Positions 19,885 to 28,249 of a stretch of DNA of 64,000 nt are shown here, piece after piece. Source of the DNA: Nodosilinea sp. FACHB-141 (GTDB lineage: Bacteria > Cyanobacteriota > Cyanobacteriia > Phormidesmidales > Phormidesmidaceae). How positions within the stretch are numbered: the stretch's first letter is position 1; each line of letters starts with the position of its first letter. Under the pieces are notes generated by a model. It was not told the origin of the DNA. It was given only the letters and a program-made list of their open reading frames with translations, and did no database searches. A program made the translations under genes and the position numbers. The stretch spans positions 244,602 to 308,601 of the forward strand of contig NZ_JACJPP010000018.1 in assembly GCF_014696135.1 (NCBI RefSeq), read 5' to 3'.

Positions 19885-20544
19885 ATGAACTTAGACTTCG
19901 GCCAAATTATTCCATCGCTGCCCTTCATCCTGAATGGCATTCTGGTTACCCTCAGGTTTACGGTGCTGTCTGCCCTATTTGGGTTTACCCTAGGCACCTT
20001 GCTGTCGCTGCTCAAGATCTCCAACATCAAGCCGCTGCGGTGGTTTGCAGAGTTCTACACGTCAATTTTTCGGGGTACGCCGCTGATTTTGCAGCTGGCG
20101 CTGGTGTACTTTGCTACCCCTCAGCTGATTGGCTACAAGATTACGCCGATTGAGGCGGGGGTGTTTACCTTCTCGCTCAACTCGGCGGCCTACAGTTCTG
20201 AGACCATTCGCGCCGGCATTATGGCAGTGGATAAAGGGCAGCGGGAGGCTTCTATGTCCCTTGGTGTGCCCTACAGGCCGATGATGCTCGACATCATCTT
20301 GCCCCAGGCTTTCAAGAATATTTTGCCCGCCCTGGTGAATGAGACCATTGCGCTACTAAAAGATTCGGCCCTGGTGTCTACCATTGGAGTATTAGACCTG
20401 ATGCGGCGGGCCCAGGTGGTGGCGGGGCAAACCTTCCTCTACTTTGAGCCGCTGCTGGTGGTGGGGGTAATTTACTACGTCATGGTGATGGGGCTGACCC
20501 AGGCTGCTAACGTTCTTGAGCGGAGGATGCGCCGCAGTGATTAG
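19885..20544 (+). CDS. Polar amino acid ABC transporter, permease
   Basis: 219 residues of the HisM/GlnP type. Membrane segments span roughly residues 12-35, 50-75, 80-105 and 180-205. The cytoplasmic EAA loop is visible as [23 protein letters not shown] (residues about 130-152). [15 protein letters not shown] is a family block. It is 23 bp after the binding-protein gene and overlaps the ATPase gene by 8 bases. Confidence 0.93.
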   Translation: MNLDFGQIIPSLPFILNGILVTLRFTVLSALFGFTLGTLLSLLKISNIKPLRWFAEFYTSIFRGTPLILQLALVYFATPQLIGYKITPIEAGVFTFSLNSAAYSSETIRAGIMAVDKGQREASMSLGVPYRPMMLDIILPQAFKNILPALVNETIALLKDSALVSTIGVLDLMRRAQVVAGQTFLYFEPLLVVGVIYYVMVMGLTQAANVLERRMRRSD

Positions 20545-21259
20545 AATCGAGCATTTAGTTAAATCTTTCGGGCCGCTGGAGGTGCTGAAGGATATTTCTA
20601 CCGAAGTAGACAGTGGAGAAGTGGTAGCCATTATCGGCCCCTCGGGATCGGGTAAGTCAACCCTGCTGCGCTGCATCAATTTGCTGGAGGTGCCTACAGC
20701 CGGACACATTTTTGTCGGTGGCATCGACATTACCTCGCCTAAGTGCGACATTCTCAAGGTGCGTCAGAATGTGGGTATGGTGTTTCAGCACTTCAACCTG
20801 TTTCCCCACAAAACAGTGATGGGCAACCTCACCTACGCGCCGATGAAGGTGCGGGGGCTCTCGAAGGCCGACGCCAGCAAAATTGCCATGGATCTGCTCA
20901 ACAAAGTCGGTCTAGCGGAAAAAGCCGACCAGTACCCGTCGCGACTGTCGGGGGGACAGAAGCAGCGGGTGGCGATCGCCCGCGCCCTGGCCATGGAGCC
21001 CGATGTGATGCTGTTTGACGAGCCCACCAGCGCCCTTGACCCCGAAATGGTCAAAGAAGTGCTGGATGTGATGAAGGCGCTGGTTAGAACGGGCATCACC
21101 ATGGCGATTGTGACCCACGAGATGGGCTTTGCTCGCGAGGTGGCCAACCGCGTGCTGTTTCTCGACGGTGGCTACCTGGTGGAAGACGCACCGCCGGATG
21201 TATTTTTTAGCGCCCCAAAGAGCGATCGCGCCCAGCAGTTCTTAGAGAAGGTGTTGTAG
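20537..21259 (+). CDS. Polar amino acid ABC transporter, ATP-binding protein
   Basis: 240 residues from a GTG at 20537, chosen because GGAGG sits at 20522-20526, ten bases upstream. An in-frame TTG at 20516 would precede that site. Walker A reads [10 protein letters not shown], the signature LSGGQKQR, Walker [14 protein letters not shown], and the switch His THEMGF. It energises uptake through the permease whose last 8 bases it overlaps. The set resembles GlnQ/HisP systems; the substrate is not determined. Confidence 0.94.
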   Translation: MIRIEHLVKSFGPLEVLKDISTEVDSGEVVAIIGPSGSGKSTLLRCINLLEVPTAGHIFVGGIDITSPKCDILKVRQNVGMVFQHFNLFPHKTVMGNLTYAPMKVRGLSKADASKIAMDLLNKVGLAEKADQYPSRLSGGQKQRVAIARALAMEPDVMLFDEPTSALDPEMVKEVLDVMKALVRTGITMAIVTHEMGFAREVANRVLFLDGGYLVEDAPPDVFFSAPKSDRAQQFLEKVL

Positions 21260-21390
21260 AGGGTTCAGGGTGCACGGTGTAGGAAAAAGCCGTAAACAGC
21301 AAGCCGTATACCCTATACCCCTAACCCAAAACCCAACGCCCAACCCCCTAATTCGTCTAAGCTAGGCAGAGGTCTAGCTGAGTAATTATC

Positions 21391-22269
21391 ATGTCTGTGC
21401 TTACGGTGCCGTCTCCCTGGAAAATTCGCGATCGCACCTTGACCTGGGGCAGCCGCACCTACCTGATGGGGGTGCTCAACGTCACCCCCGACAGTTTTAG
21501 CGACGGCGGCCAGTTTAACACCGTTGAGCGAGCTGTGGCCCAGGCGCGCCATCTGGTGCACCACGGCACCGATATTCTCGACATTGGCGGTCAGTCTACC
21601 CGGCCAGGGGCCGAGTCGATCTCCCGTACCGAAGAGCTGGAGCGGGTGATTCCAGTGATTGAGGCCATTCGTCGCGATGACGACGACACCCTAGCTCAAG
21701 CGATTATCTCAGTGGATACTACCCGGTCGTCGGTGGCGCGAGCGGCGGTGAAGGCCGGGGCCGATATTGTCAACGACATCTCAGCGGGCACCTACGACAA
21801 TGGCATGCTCTCGACGGTGGCCGACCTGGGCGTCCCGATCATGATCATGCACCTGCGGGGTACCCCAATTACCATGCAGCAGCGCACCGACTACCACGAT
21901 CTGGTGGGCGAGATTCACGAGTTTTTGCAGCACCAGATCGAAGCGGCGATCGCCGTTGGCGTTAAGCCCAGCAAAATTGCCGTTGACCCTGGTCTAGGCT
22001 TTGCCAAAACCTCTGCCCAGAGCCTAGAACTGCTGCGGCAGCTCAGTCGGTTTCGCGATCTAGGGCGGCCGCTGCTGGTGGGCCCCTCCCGCAAGAGCTT
22101 TATTGGCTGGATTTTAGACCAGCCTGACCCTCAGCAACGGGTGTGGGGCACGGCGGCGGCTTGCTGTGCGGCGATCGCTGGCGGGGCTGATATCATCCGC
22201 GTCCACGACGGGGCGGAGATGCACGATGTGTGTCGAGTAGCCGACGCGGTATGGCGAGGAACCTATTAA
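21391..22269 (+). CDS. folP: Dihydropteroate synthase
   Basis: 292 residues. The pterin-site motifs are intact: LMGVLNVTPDSFSDGG, IDIGGQSTRPGA-type sequence (DILDIGGQSTRPGA), VNDISAGTYDN, IMHLRGTP, DPGLGFAK, LLVGPSRKSF and IIRVHDG. It condenses DHPP with p-aminobenzoate in folate synthesis and is the sulfonamide target. Its stop codon lies inside an 11-bp inverted repeat. Another folate gene, 5-formyl-THF cyclo-ligase, is far away at 48306. Confidence 0.96.
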   Translation: MSVLTVPSPWKIRDRTLTWGSRTYLMGVLNVTPDSFSDGGQFNTVERAVAQARHLVHHGTDILDIGGQSTRPGAESISRTEELERVIPVIEAIRRDDDDTLAQAIISVDTTRSSVARAAVKAGADIVNDISAGTYDNGMLSTVADLGVPIMIMHLRGTPITMQQRTDYHDLVGEIHEFLQHQIEAAIAVGVKPSKIAVDPGLGFAKTSAQSLELLRQLSRFRDLGRPLLVGPSRKSFIGWILDQPDPQQRVWGTAAACCAAIAGGADIIRVHDGAEMHDVCRVADAVWRGTY

Positions 22270-22298
22270 ACCCCACCTATGGCAGAGTTTAATAGGTT
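22260..22298 (+). terminator. Inverted repeat overlapping the folP stop codon
   Basis: A perfect 11-bp stem (AACCTATTAAA at 22260-22270 and TTTAATAGGTT at 22288-22298) with a 17-base loop. The TAA stop of folP is inside the left arm. There is no T-run after it, so it may be an RNA stabiliser or a weak terminator rather than a classical one. Confidence 0.4.
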
Positions 22299-22325
22299 TG
22301 TAAGAAGCCCATAGCGGCGTAAAAT
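22298..22325 (+). promoter_or_regulatory. Candidate promoter for psbQ
   Basis: TTGTAA at 22298-22303 and TAAAAT at 22320-22325 are separated by 16 bases, close to a sigma-70 arrangement. They lie 36 bases before the psbQ ATG. The -35 box abuts the inverted repeat at the end of folP. This is pattern matching only; no transcription data are available here. Confidence 0.3.
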
Positions 22326-22360
22326 ACAGACGACTGATGTAGAGAGCGCAAAGGTTAACT

Positions 22361-22807
22361 ATGGGACGCTTCAGACCTCTTTTGGGAATTTTGCTGGCGG
22401 TAGTGGCCTCCTGTCTGGTGGCCTGCGGTGGCCCAGCGGCCAAGATACCGACGACCTATACCCCAGAGCTATTGCAGCAGGTGGAGCTGTATACCCCTGC
22501 TGTGGCCGAGCTGCGCGATCGCTTCCCCGAGCTTCAGGGCTACATTCAACAGAAAGACTGGGTGAACGTGCAGAGCTTCATCCACGGCCCCATGGGCGAA
22601 ATGCGGATGCGGGTCAACCGGCTGGCGGGCACACTGCTAACCAAAGACAAGCCCCAAGCCCAGTCTCTCGCCAAGGAGATTTACACTCACCTAGAGCGCC
22701 TAGACGAGGCCGCAGCTAACAACCAGCAGGTGATTGCCGGTCAAGAGTATCGCAATGCTCTAGATGACTTTGACGCATTCCTGAGTCTGGTGCCGACGTT
22801 TCAATAG
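22361..22807 (+). CDS. psbQ: Photosystem II protein PsbQ (CyanoQ)
   Basis: 148 residues. The signal peptide ends in the lipobox LVAC with Cys22, so the protein is a lumenal lipoprotein. The mature part is a helical bundle with TPAVAELRDRFPELQGYIQQ, HGPMGEMRMRVNRLAGTLL and FDAFLSLVP, matching cyanobacterial PsbQ. It binds the lumenal face of photosystem II near the oxygen-evolving complex and stabilises it. The next gene starts 21 bp downstream, so the two may be co-transcribed, although their functions look unrelated. Confidence 0.93.
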   Translation: MGRFRPLLGILLAVVASCLVACGGPAAKIPTTYTPELLQQVELYTPAVAELRDRFPELQGYIQQKDWVNVQSFIHGPMGEMRMRVNRLAGTLLTKDKPQAQSLAKEIYTHLERLDEAAANNQQVIAGQEYRNALDDFDAFLSLVPTFQ

Positions 22808-22828
22808 ACCGACTCAGCTCACCCTCCC

Positions 22829-23956
22829 TTGAAGCACATCACCATCATTGGCTGCGGCGTTGTAGGGGCCGCGATCGCCTACGAGCTGAGCCTCTGCCAA
22901 GGGGTTCAGGTCACGGTGATCGATCAGACGGCCCCAGCCCAGGGTTCCACCGCTGCCGCTCTGGGAGTGGGCATGGCGGTGATTAGCCACAAGGTGAAAG
23001 GCCGCAATTGGCAACTGCGAGAGCGCAGCTTGAAGCGCTATCAAACCCTAATTCCAGAACTGGAATTGCTGACAGGGCGAACGATTCAGCACAATACCCA
23101 CGGTATTCTTAGCCTGTGTTTTGCGGCTGAGGACTTGCCTCGGTGGCGATCGCTTCAGGCGATTCGCCACCAACAGGGATATGAGCTGGAGTTATGGGAA
23201 CCGGAGCAGGTGAGCGATCGCTGTCCCCACCTCAGCACCGCTGGAGTCGTCGCCGGCATCTACTCGCCCCAAGATTTTCAGGTTAATCCTACCGATCTCA
23301 CGTTGGCGCTGGTAGACGGTGCCCAGGCGAACGGGGCTGAGTTCCACTTTGACCAGCCCGTGGTGGGGTTTGATGGGGCTGCGAGGGAGGCTTCAGTCCA
23401 AGAAGACCATCGCTGCACCGCTGTGCACACGCCAAATCAGAGCTTTGCAACGGATGCGATCGTTCTCGCGGCGGGCTTAGGCACTCTCCCTCTTACGCAA
23501 ACTCTCCACCAATCAACATCCATTGGTCCCGTGCTGGGCCAAGCCCTCCGCCTTCACTTAGACGAACCCCTAGGCAATCTCGACTTTCAGCCCGTGGTCA
23601 ATGGCAACGACATTCACCTAGTGCCCCTAAGCAACGGCGACTGTTGGGTTGGGGCCACGGTAGAGTTTCCACCCGATACCGGCTTAGACGAAGCCTTGGC
23701 TATAAAGCCTGAGGCTGAGCGGTTAGACGAGGTTCTAGCCAGTGCAGTAGCCTACTGCCCAGCTCTAGCGGCAGGCAAGATTACCCATCGCTGGTCTGGC
23801 CTCCGTCCCCGGCCCCAGGGCCAAGCTGCTCCAGTTATCCAATCTTTGACGGGCTACAGTAATATTTGGCTGGCCACCGGCCACTACCGTAACGGCGTCC
23901 TCCTTGCCCCTGCCACTGCTCTAGCAATCCGCAACGTTTTAGAGCAATTAGGCTGA
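22829..23956 (+). CDS. FAD-dependent amine oxidoreductase, glycine-oxidase (ThiO)-like
   Basis: 375 residues from a TTG start. The FAD-binding GCGVVGAAIAYEL is at 8-20, VLAAGLGTLPL is in the middle, and the C-terminal block [18 protein letters not shown] matches the end of glycine oxidases. The same block occurs in the ThiO half of the thiO-thiG fusion at 50984, so the genome holds two related DAO-family enzymes. Its substrate may be glycine, another amino acid or a related amine. It follows psbQ by 21 bp. Confidence 0.82.
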   Translation: MKHITIIGCGVVGAAIAYELSLCQGVQVTVIDQTAPAQGSTAAALGVGMAVISHKVKGRNWQLRERSLKRYQTLIPELELLTGRTIQHNTHGILSLCFAAEDLPRWRSLQAIRHQQGYELELWEPEQVSDRCPHLSTAGVVAGIYSPQDFQVNPTDLTLALVDGAQANGAEFHFDQPVVGFDGAAREASVQEDHRCTAVHTPNQSFATDAIVLAAGLGTLPLTQTLHQSTSIGPVLGQALRLHLDEPLGNLDFQPVVNGNDIHLVPLSNGDCWVGATVEFPPDTGLDEALAIKPEAERLDEVLASAVAYCPALAAGKITHRWSGLRPRPQGQAAPVIQSLTGYSNIWLATGHYRNGVLLAPATALAIRNVLEQLG

Positions 23957-24108
23957 TGGTTATGTAGGAACAACACCTCTGCTGTGAGGGTTAAGTCCAT
24001 GACGCTAACGGCTCACGAATTAGAACCCCCGTCAACTCGGTCGAGGCACTGGTTCTATACTGCCTAACGCTGATACTCGCGTCCCAATGTTTCATTTATC
24101 AAAGCTGA

Positions 24109-24441
24109 GCGGCGCATAACCCTCGGTCCTTCGCGGAGCTTGTCCCCGACTTGATGGTCGAAGTGAAATCGCCAACGGAGAAACCGACGAAGTTGCGGAG
24201 CAAAATCCAAGATTTTCTAGCCCTGGGCTCGCAGGTGGGCATTTTTATTGGCCCTGAGGCTCGGTGTGTGGAGGTGTATCGAGCTGGGGATGAGACAATT
24301 CTTTTAGATGATGGCGGTCGCCTAGCACTGCCCGACCTGCTGCTGGGATGGGAGGTGGCTATAGCTGACCTGTGGCCTTTGTATTCGAGTAATTCTAGAA
24401 ACGGCAAGAGGCGCAGCCAATGCTACGCCTCTAACATTTAG
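24109..24441 (+). pseudogene. Truncated Uma2 family endonuclease (C-terminal remnant)
   Basis: The open frame begins right after a stop at 24106-24108. It reads AELVPDLMVEVKSPTEKPTK, then IQDFLALGSQVG and LPDLLLGWEVAIADLWP. These are the C-terminal blocks of the Uma2 (DUF820) family, a PD-(D/E)XK-like fold. The N-terminal half, about 90 residues, is missing, and there is no credible start. It is probably a decayed copy; Uma2 genes are highly expanded in cyanobacteria. Upstream, at 24021-24057, lies a TAGAACC/GGTTCTA hairpin whose origin is unclear. Confidence 0.75.
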
Positions 24442-24458
24442 GCAGGGGTGCCTTTGAC

Positions 24459-24650
24459 TTATGCCGCTTCCATCCAGTCATAGATCTGCTCTAGTTGCTC
24501 TAGGGTTATCAAGCCGTACTGCCACAGAATCATGGGTAACGGGCCAGGGTCTTGCTCGCTGTGCTTTAAAGCGACCTGAATTGAGGCCGTCGAAATGGCT
24601 AATTCGTCCTGTAGAAACCGAATGAGATTGGGTTGAGTGCTCACCGTCAT
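24459..24650 (-). CDS. DUF2949 family protein
   Basis: 63 residues. The sequence IRFLQDELAISTASIQVAL, then LPMILWQYGLITLEQLEQI and a Trp near the end, is the pattern of the small cyanobacterial DUF2949 family. The function is unknown. AGGAGGTGAGA lies on the minus strand a few bases before the ATG and serves as a strong ribosome-binding site. It ends 17 bp from the convergent Uma2 remnant. Confidence 0.8.
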   Translation of the reverse strand: MTVSTQPNLIRFLQDELAISTASIQVALKHSEQDPGPLPMILWQYGLITLEQLEQIYDWMEAA

Positions 24651-25071
24651 ATAAGTCTCACCTCCTTAAAGGGGCGCTAGGGTTTGCAGATATTGCCCAC
24701 GATTTTACACAAGGATGCATCCGTGGCAACATCAATTTCACGATGGATTAACTGAACTTTTATCACATCGCCGCCGATAGGTGTTCCCTCTCGCAGTGGA
24801 AGAGACTCACCGCCGTTGTAGGGCTACTGAGAGATAATTACCTCTCAATCCTTGATTTTCACAAGGCAACGCTTCAGTAGTTGTCACCGTTGGCTGTGAT
24901 AAAAGATGCCCAAAAATAACATAAAAACTCGGATATAGCTTTACGGAATGTTGAAACCCGTAACATTTGTCAAACTTCAGAACAATTTTGACCAAACTCC
25001 CGTCGTAGAGAAGTTTACCTACTGGAGTTGGCTTTAAGCACAGCTATGGCTACTGTGCTTAGGCTCTCAGC

Positions 25072-25101
25072 CACTGCCCCTGGCAAAAATTGGGATGGCG
25101 C
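25072..25101. repeat. Dispersed 30-bp intergenic repeat, copy 1
   Basis: This segment matches 53372-53401 at 26 of 30 positions. It begins CACTGCCCCTGGCAAAAA and ends TGGCGC. Both copies lie beside small minus-strand frames and outside convincing genes, so it is likely a repeated intergenic element. Confidence 0.6.
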
Positions 25102-25258
25102 CATGGTGCACTTAGCAAAAGAACGAAAATAGAAGAGCGAAAAATGCCTGCTAGGCTTGAATCTCGGTATTTGGGGCTGTCTAGCCCAGGCTTGACAGGC
25201 TACAGGCATATTGCAGCAGTTGATTTAGTCAGGACACCCTGACAGGCGCAATCCTCTG

Positions 25259-25287
25259 GTAGGGGCATTGCACTGCAATGCCCCTAC
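25259..25287. repeat. 29-bp near-perfect palindrome
   Basis: Two 14-base arms, starting GTAGGGGCATT and ending AATGCCCCTAC, flank a single central C at 25273. It could form a cruciform or a strong RNA hairpin. It resembles the GTAGGG-type elements between lpdA and trpC and is probably a mobile or REP-like repeat. Confidence 0.65.
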
Positions 25288-25436
25288 GTCGAATCTGTCC
25301 TAATCCAATGAACATTTGCGATATTATTTCGGGGTAATGCGGACTATCCCGACAGAGCACGCGCAGCGGCATACTGCCTGGTTTCGAACCCAGGTTCCTC
25401 GGACAGAGCCAGCCGAGCTTTCCTCAAAGACCTACC

Positions 25437-26342
25437 CTATTCTGGTTTAGGTAAGGGGCTGACGATATTGAATAGGGCAGCGTAGTCGTCGTCGCCAAAA
25501 CCGGTCTGCACGGCCTGCTCGACCAGCTGACGCACACTTTCGGCAGGGAAGGGGGAGAGCCCAGCAGCCTTAGCGGCGGACACAAACAGCCCCATGTCTT
25601 TTAGCAAATGTTTGGTCGGAAAGTTGGGGTCGGCAAACTGCCGAGTCTGCATGCGTTGCAGCTTTTTGTCGAAGGTGGGGGCGTAGAGGGCGCTCTGGCG
25701 CAACACCGCCATGAAAGTATCGACATCGATACCGGCCGACTGCACCAGCCCCAGGCTTTGGGCAAAGGCGGCGGTGAGCGAGCCAATCAGCTGGTTCATG
25801 GTCAGCTTGAGGGTGGCGGCGCTGCCCACGGGGCCGACATGGTAGAGGGTAGTGCCCAGGCATTGCAGCAGAGGCTGCCAGCGTTGATAAGCCTCGTTTT
25901 CAGCTCCGGCCATGATGATCAGCTTGCCGTTTTTAGCTTCGGAAATGCTGCCTAGGACTGGGGCCTCCAGGTAGGTGCCCCCGGCTTGGGCCACCATTTG
26001 GCCGAGCTGCTGACTTTCGGTAGGGGCAATGGTGCCCATTTGAATGATGGCTTTGTGGGCGAGGGGCGATGAGCGATTCTCCGCTGAGGACGCTTCGCGA
26101 TCGCCCAAGCCCATGTCTTCAAGGAGCGATCGCACCGCCTCCCCATTGGTGACCATAAAGATAACGGCCTCCACGCTCTGAATTAGAGCCAGGGGCGTAG
26201 CACAGACCTTTGCCCCCGCCAGCTCCAAAGGTTTAAGCCGATCGGGAGTGCGGTTGTAGACCCAAACCTTGTGACCCGCCGACAACAGCCTGAGGGCCAT
26301 GGGCGACCCCATCAAGCCGGTGCCAATTACCCCAATGTTCAC
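25437..26342 (-). CDS. NAD(P)-dependent beta-hydroxyacid dehydrogenase
   Basis: 301 residues from a GTG start. The Rossmann motif GVIGTGLMGSPMALRLLSAG is at 4-23, followed by GTIAPTESQQLGQ and the catalytic-Lys helix GSAATLKLTMNQLIGS. LKDMGLFVSAAKAAGLSPF is in the C-terminal domain. This is the 3-hydroxyisobutyrate dehydrogenase family; the LKD.GL block is common in glyoxylate/succinic semialdehyde reductases (GLYR type). It may reduce glyoxylate or succinic semialdehyde, but this is inference. An insertion around residues 80-95 (GDREASSAENRSSP) partly made of HIP1-rich DNA is unusual. Confidence 0.85.
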   Translation of the reverse strand: MNIGVIGTGLMGSPMALRLLSAGHKVWVYNRTPDRLKPLELAGAKVCATPLALIQSVEAVIFMVTNGEAVRSLLEDMGLGDREASSAENRSSPLAHKAIIQMGTIAPTESQQLGQMVAQAGGTYLEAPVLGSISEAKNGKLIIMAGAENEAYQRWQPLLQCLGTTLYHVGPVGSAATLKLTMNQLIGSLTAAFAQSLGLVQSAGIDVDTFMAVLRQSALYAPTFDKKLQRMQTRQFADPNFPTKHLLKDMGLFVSAAKAAGLSPFPAESVRQLVEQAVQTGFGDDDYAALFNIVSPLPKPE

Positions 26343-26416
26343 CCGCGGTGTCCTCCTGCTTACAACTGGAACGATTGAGCCGGGTTCGGCCGTAGTTTGT
26401 GGGCCGAACCCGCAAA

Positions 26417-27178
26417 CTATGACGCTCCCTTAGAGGCTGTGATGACGGGGACGGCACTGCCCCACAGCGCCTCGGCCTGGGCGGAAACCCCTAGCCAGCC
26501 CGCTAAAAACGGCTTCAACCAGCGCCCTACTGCCGCGCTGTAGAGGCGATGCTGGCTGAGGTGGTAGGCCCGCCCCTGGGCACCGGGATAAGCTAGATGG
26601 TCGGCCCCTTCAGTCGTCCAATGGTTGACCATCGTAGTGGTAATCTCGGGATGAAACTGCAACCCGTAAGCCTGGTTACCGTAACGAAACGCCTGGTAGG
26701 GAAAGGTGCTGCCAGTGGCCAGCAGCTGGCTACCCTGGGGCAGCATAAACCCCTCCTGATGCCACTGGTAGACTATCAGCGGCCCGGGAAACACCTCCTG
26801 GCCTGCTGGAGTCGGCAGAATGGGGTAGTAGCCAATTTCACGCTGGCCTGTGGGGTGGGGCATGACGGAGGCACCCAGGGCGCGGGCCAGCAGCTGCGCC
26901 CCTAAGCAAATGCCCAGGTAAGGTTTTTCAGCGGCGAGGGCGAGGGCAATCCAGTCGAGCTCTTGAGCAATAAAATCTAAGTGCTCGTCGTTGGCGCTCA
27001 TGGGGCCGCCAAATACCACCGTGCCGCTGTGGTGTTCTAGGGTGGTGGGCAGTGACTGTCCGGCGGCCGGACAGCGAATATCAAGATCAAATCCCAGCTC
27101 CTGTAGCACCTTCCCCACCCGACCGGGGTTAGAGGTGGGCTGGTGCATAACCATTAAAACTGGATAGTTGGAACTCAC
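26417..27178 (-). CDS. Class I glutamine amidotransferase-like protein
   Basis: 253 residues from a GTG at 27178, chosen because it places the first beta strand (YPVLMVMHQP) at the N-terminus; an in-frame TTG lies 8 codons upstream and ATGs lie at 27154 and 27148. The domain shows VVFGGPMSANDE, the nucleophile elbow LGICLGAQLLARALGA and YGLQFHPEIT with the catalytic His. It resembles the GuaA-type GATase proteins found without a synthetase domain. The acceptor substrate is unknown. It lies about 70 bp upstream of the dehydrogenase gene and may be co-transcribed with it. Confidence 0.82.
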   Translation of the reverse strand: MSSNYPVLMVMHQPTSNPGRVGKVLQELGFDLDIRCPAAGQSLPTTLEHHSGTVVFGGPMSANDEHLDFIAQELDWIALALAAEKPYLGICLGAQLLARALGASVMPHPTGQREIGYYPILPTPAGQEVFPGPLIVYQWHQEGFMLPQGSQLLATGSTFPYQAFRYGNQAYGLQFHPEITTTMVNHWTTEGADHLAYPGAQGRAYHLSQHRLYSAAVGRWLKPFLAGWLGVSAQAEALWGSAVPVITASKGAS

Positions 27179-27273
27179 GAAGGGGCGCAATGCTTTTGGC
27201 AACTGTAGGACTGGGCAGGCATATTTACCACTGTATCGTTTCGGCCATGGAAGCGGAGTGCGCCTAGCAGCCC

Positions 27274-28047
27274 CTAGAGCTGACGCTCAACCTGCACCAT
27301 GCGACGGTAGGCCAGCCAGCCGGCGACCACCATGGCGATCGCAAACAGCCCCAAAAACTCCACGTGCTCACCCACGTCTGCTAGAGTGCTGCCCTCGACC
27401 ACCACCCCCGAAAGAGCTTCGATCATGTGGTAGATGGGGTTGTACCGAGTGAGCTGGGCCAGGGAATCCGGAAAAAACGCCGTGGGCAAAAAGGTGCCCC
27501 CCAAAATCATCAGTGGAATGCCAAAGGCCGCAATTAGGGCGTTGACGTCTTCGGTGCGGCGGGCCAGCTGGGTGCCCAACACAAACCCTACCCCCACATA
27601 GGCGGCAATGCTAAGCACCACAATTAGCAAGTTGGCGAGGGGGTTGCCGTCGAGGGTGGCCCCCTGGGAGAGGGCGATCGCATAGACCAAGGCCGCCTGA
27701 GCCAGCCCAATCACCCCGTAGGCTAGGCAAATGCCTAAAAAATACGACACCCCGCTCAGGGGCGACAAAAACAGGCGCTTTAGCGTCTTCTGCTCCCGCT
27801 CTGAGACTACCGTAGCCACGCTGCCCCCCAGCCCGCTAAAGAACAGCGCCGCCCCCACCAGGGTCGAGGGAGCCGCCTGGGTGTAGGCCTCGGCCAAGGT
27901 AATCTGCAACCGCTCTTGCAAAATTAAACTGTTCAGAATTAGCAGAATAACCGGGAAAATTGCCCAAAAAACCAGACTGCGCCGTCGCCGCCACAGCTCG
28001 ACTAAGATTCGCTGGGCAACCGCCAGGGTTTCTCGCGCGTATTTCAT
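27274..28047 (-). CDS. ABC-2 type transporter permease
   Basis: 257 residues with six membrane segments (approximately 25-45, 60-80, 100-125, 135-160, 165-185 and 225-248). SEREQKTLKRLFLSPLSG between the second and third segments and GGTFLPTAFFPDSL are typical of ABC-2/DrrB-like exporters. No ATPase gene is adjacent; the partner must be encoded elsewhere. It could export a lipid, polysaccharide or drug. It is divergent from the carotenoid gene at 28250, with about 200 bp between. Confidence 0.85.
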   Translation of the reverse strand: MKYARETLAVAQRILVELWRRRRSLVFWAIFPVILLILNSLILQERLQITLAEAYTQAAPSTLVGAALFFSGLGGSVATVVSEREQKTLKRLFLSPLSGVSYFLGICLAYGVIGLAQAALVYAIALSQGATLDGNPLANLLIVVLSIAAYVGVGFVLGTQLARRTEDVNALIAAFGIPLMILGGTFLPTAFFPDSLAQLTRYNPIYHMIEALSGVVVEGSTLADVGEHVEFLGLFAIAMVVAGWLAYRRMVQVERQL

Positions 28048-28249
28048 CAGGATGAGTAGACTGTAAAGGCAACTTAATACTACAGTCTTTAACAGGTTTC
28101 ACGCGGGTTGCAGCCTCCTCTGACCGGGAGCGCCACATGCCCCTCTCCTGGCCGAGAGACTGTGTTACCGTTAATGCCCAAGTCGCTCTCCACACACCTA
28201 GGGGAACACCCCCAAGCGAGTTTGACCCAAGCAACGCCTACAACTTCAG

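Larger units (their letters stand above)
24651..25436. other. Gene-poor intergenic region
   Basis: 786 bp with no ORF that looks real; short frames here lack coding character. It holds the dispersed 30-bp repeat at 25072-25101, the 29-bp palindrome at 25259-25287, and a GC-rich segment at about 25350-25425 containing GGTTTCGAACC and a CTCGG/CCGAG hairpin. The promoter of the DUF2949 gene should lie at the left end. Confidence 0.5.

Noticed and set aside
23957..24100. Possible end of an IS200/IS605-type element, suggested by the hairpin at 24021-24057
   Set aside because: No transposase or TnpB sequence is present and no matching second end was found in the window.
25015..25209. Small minus-strand ORF of 64 codons in the gene-poor region
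   Set aside because: Its sequence comes largely from the dispersed 30-bp repeat, and it has no ribosome-binding site or known family.
25345..25425. Possible tRNA or tRNA remnant on the minus strand, because of GGTTCGAAACC next to CCTGG/CCAGG
   Set aside because: The T-loop stem has a mismatch or an eight-base loop, and no anticodon arm or acceptor stem could be paired. It is at most a tRNA-like remnant.
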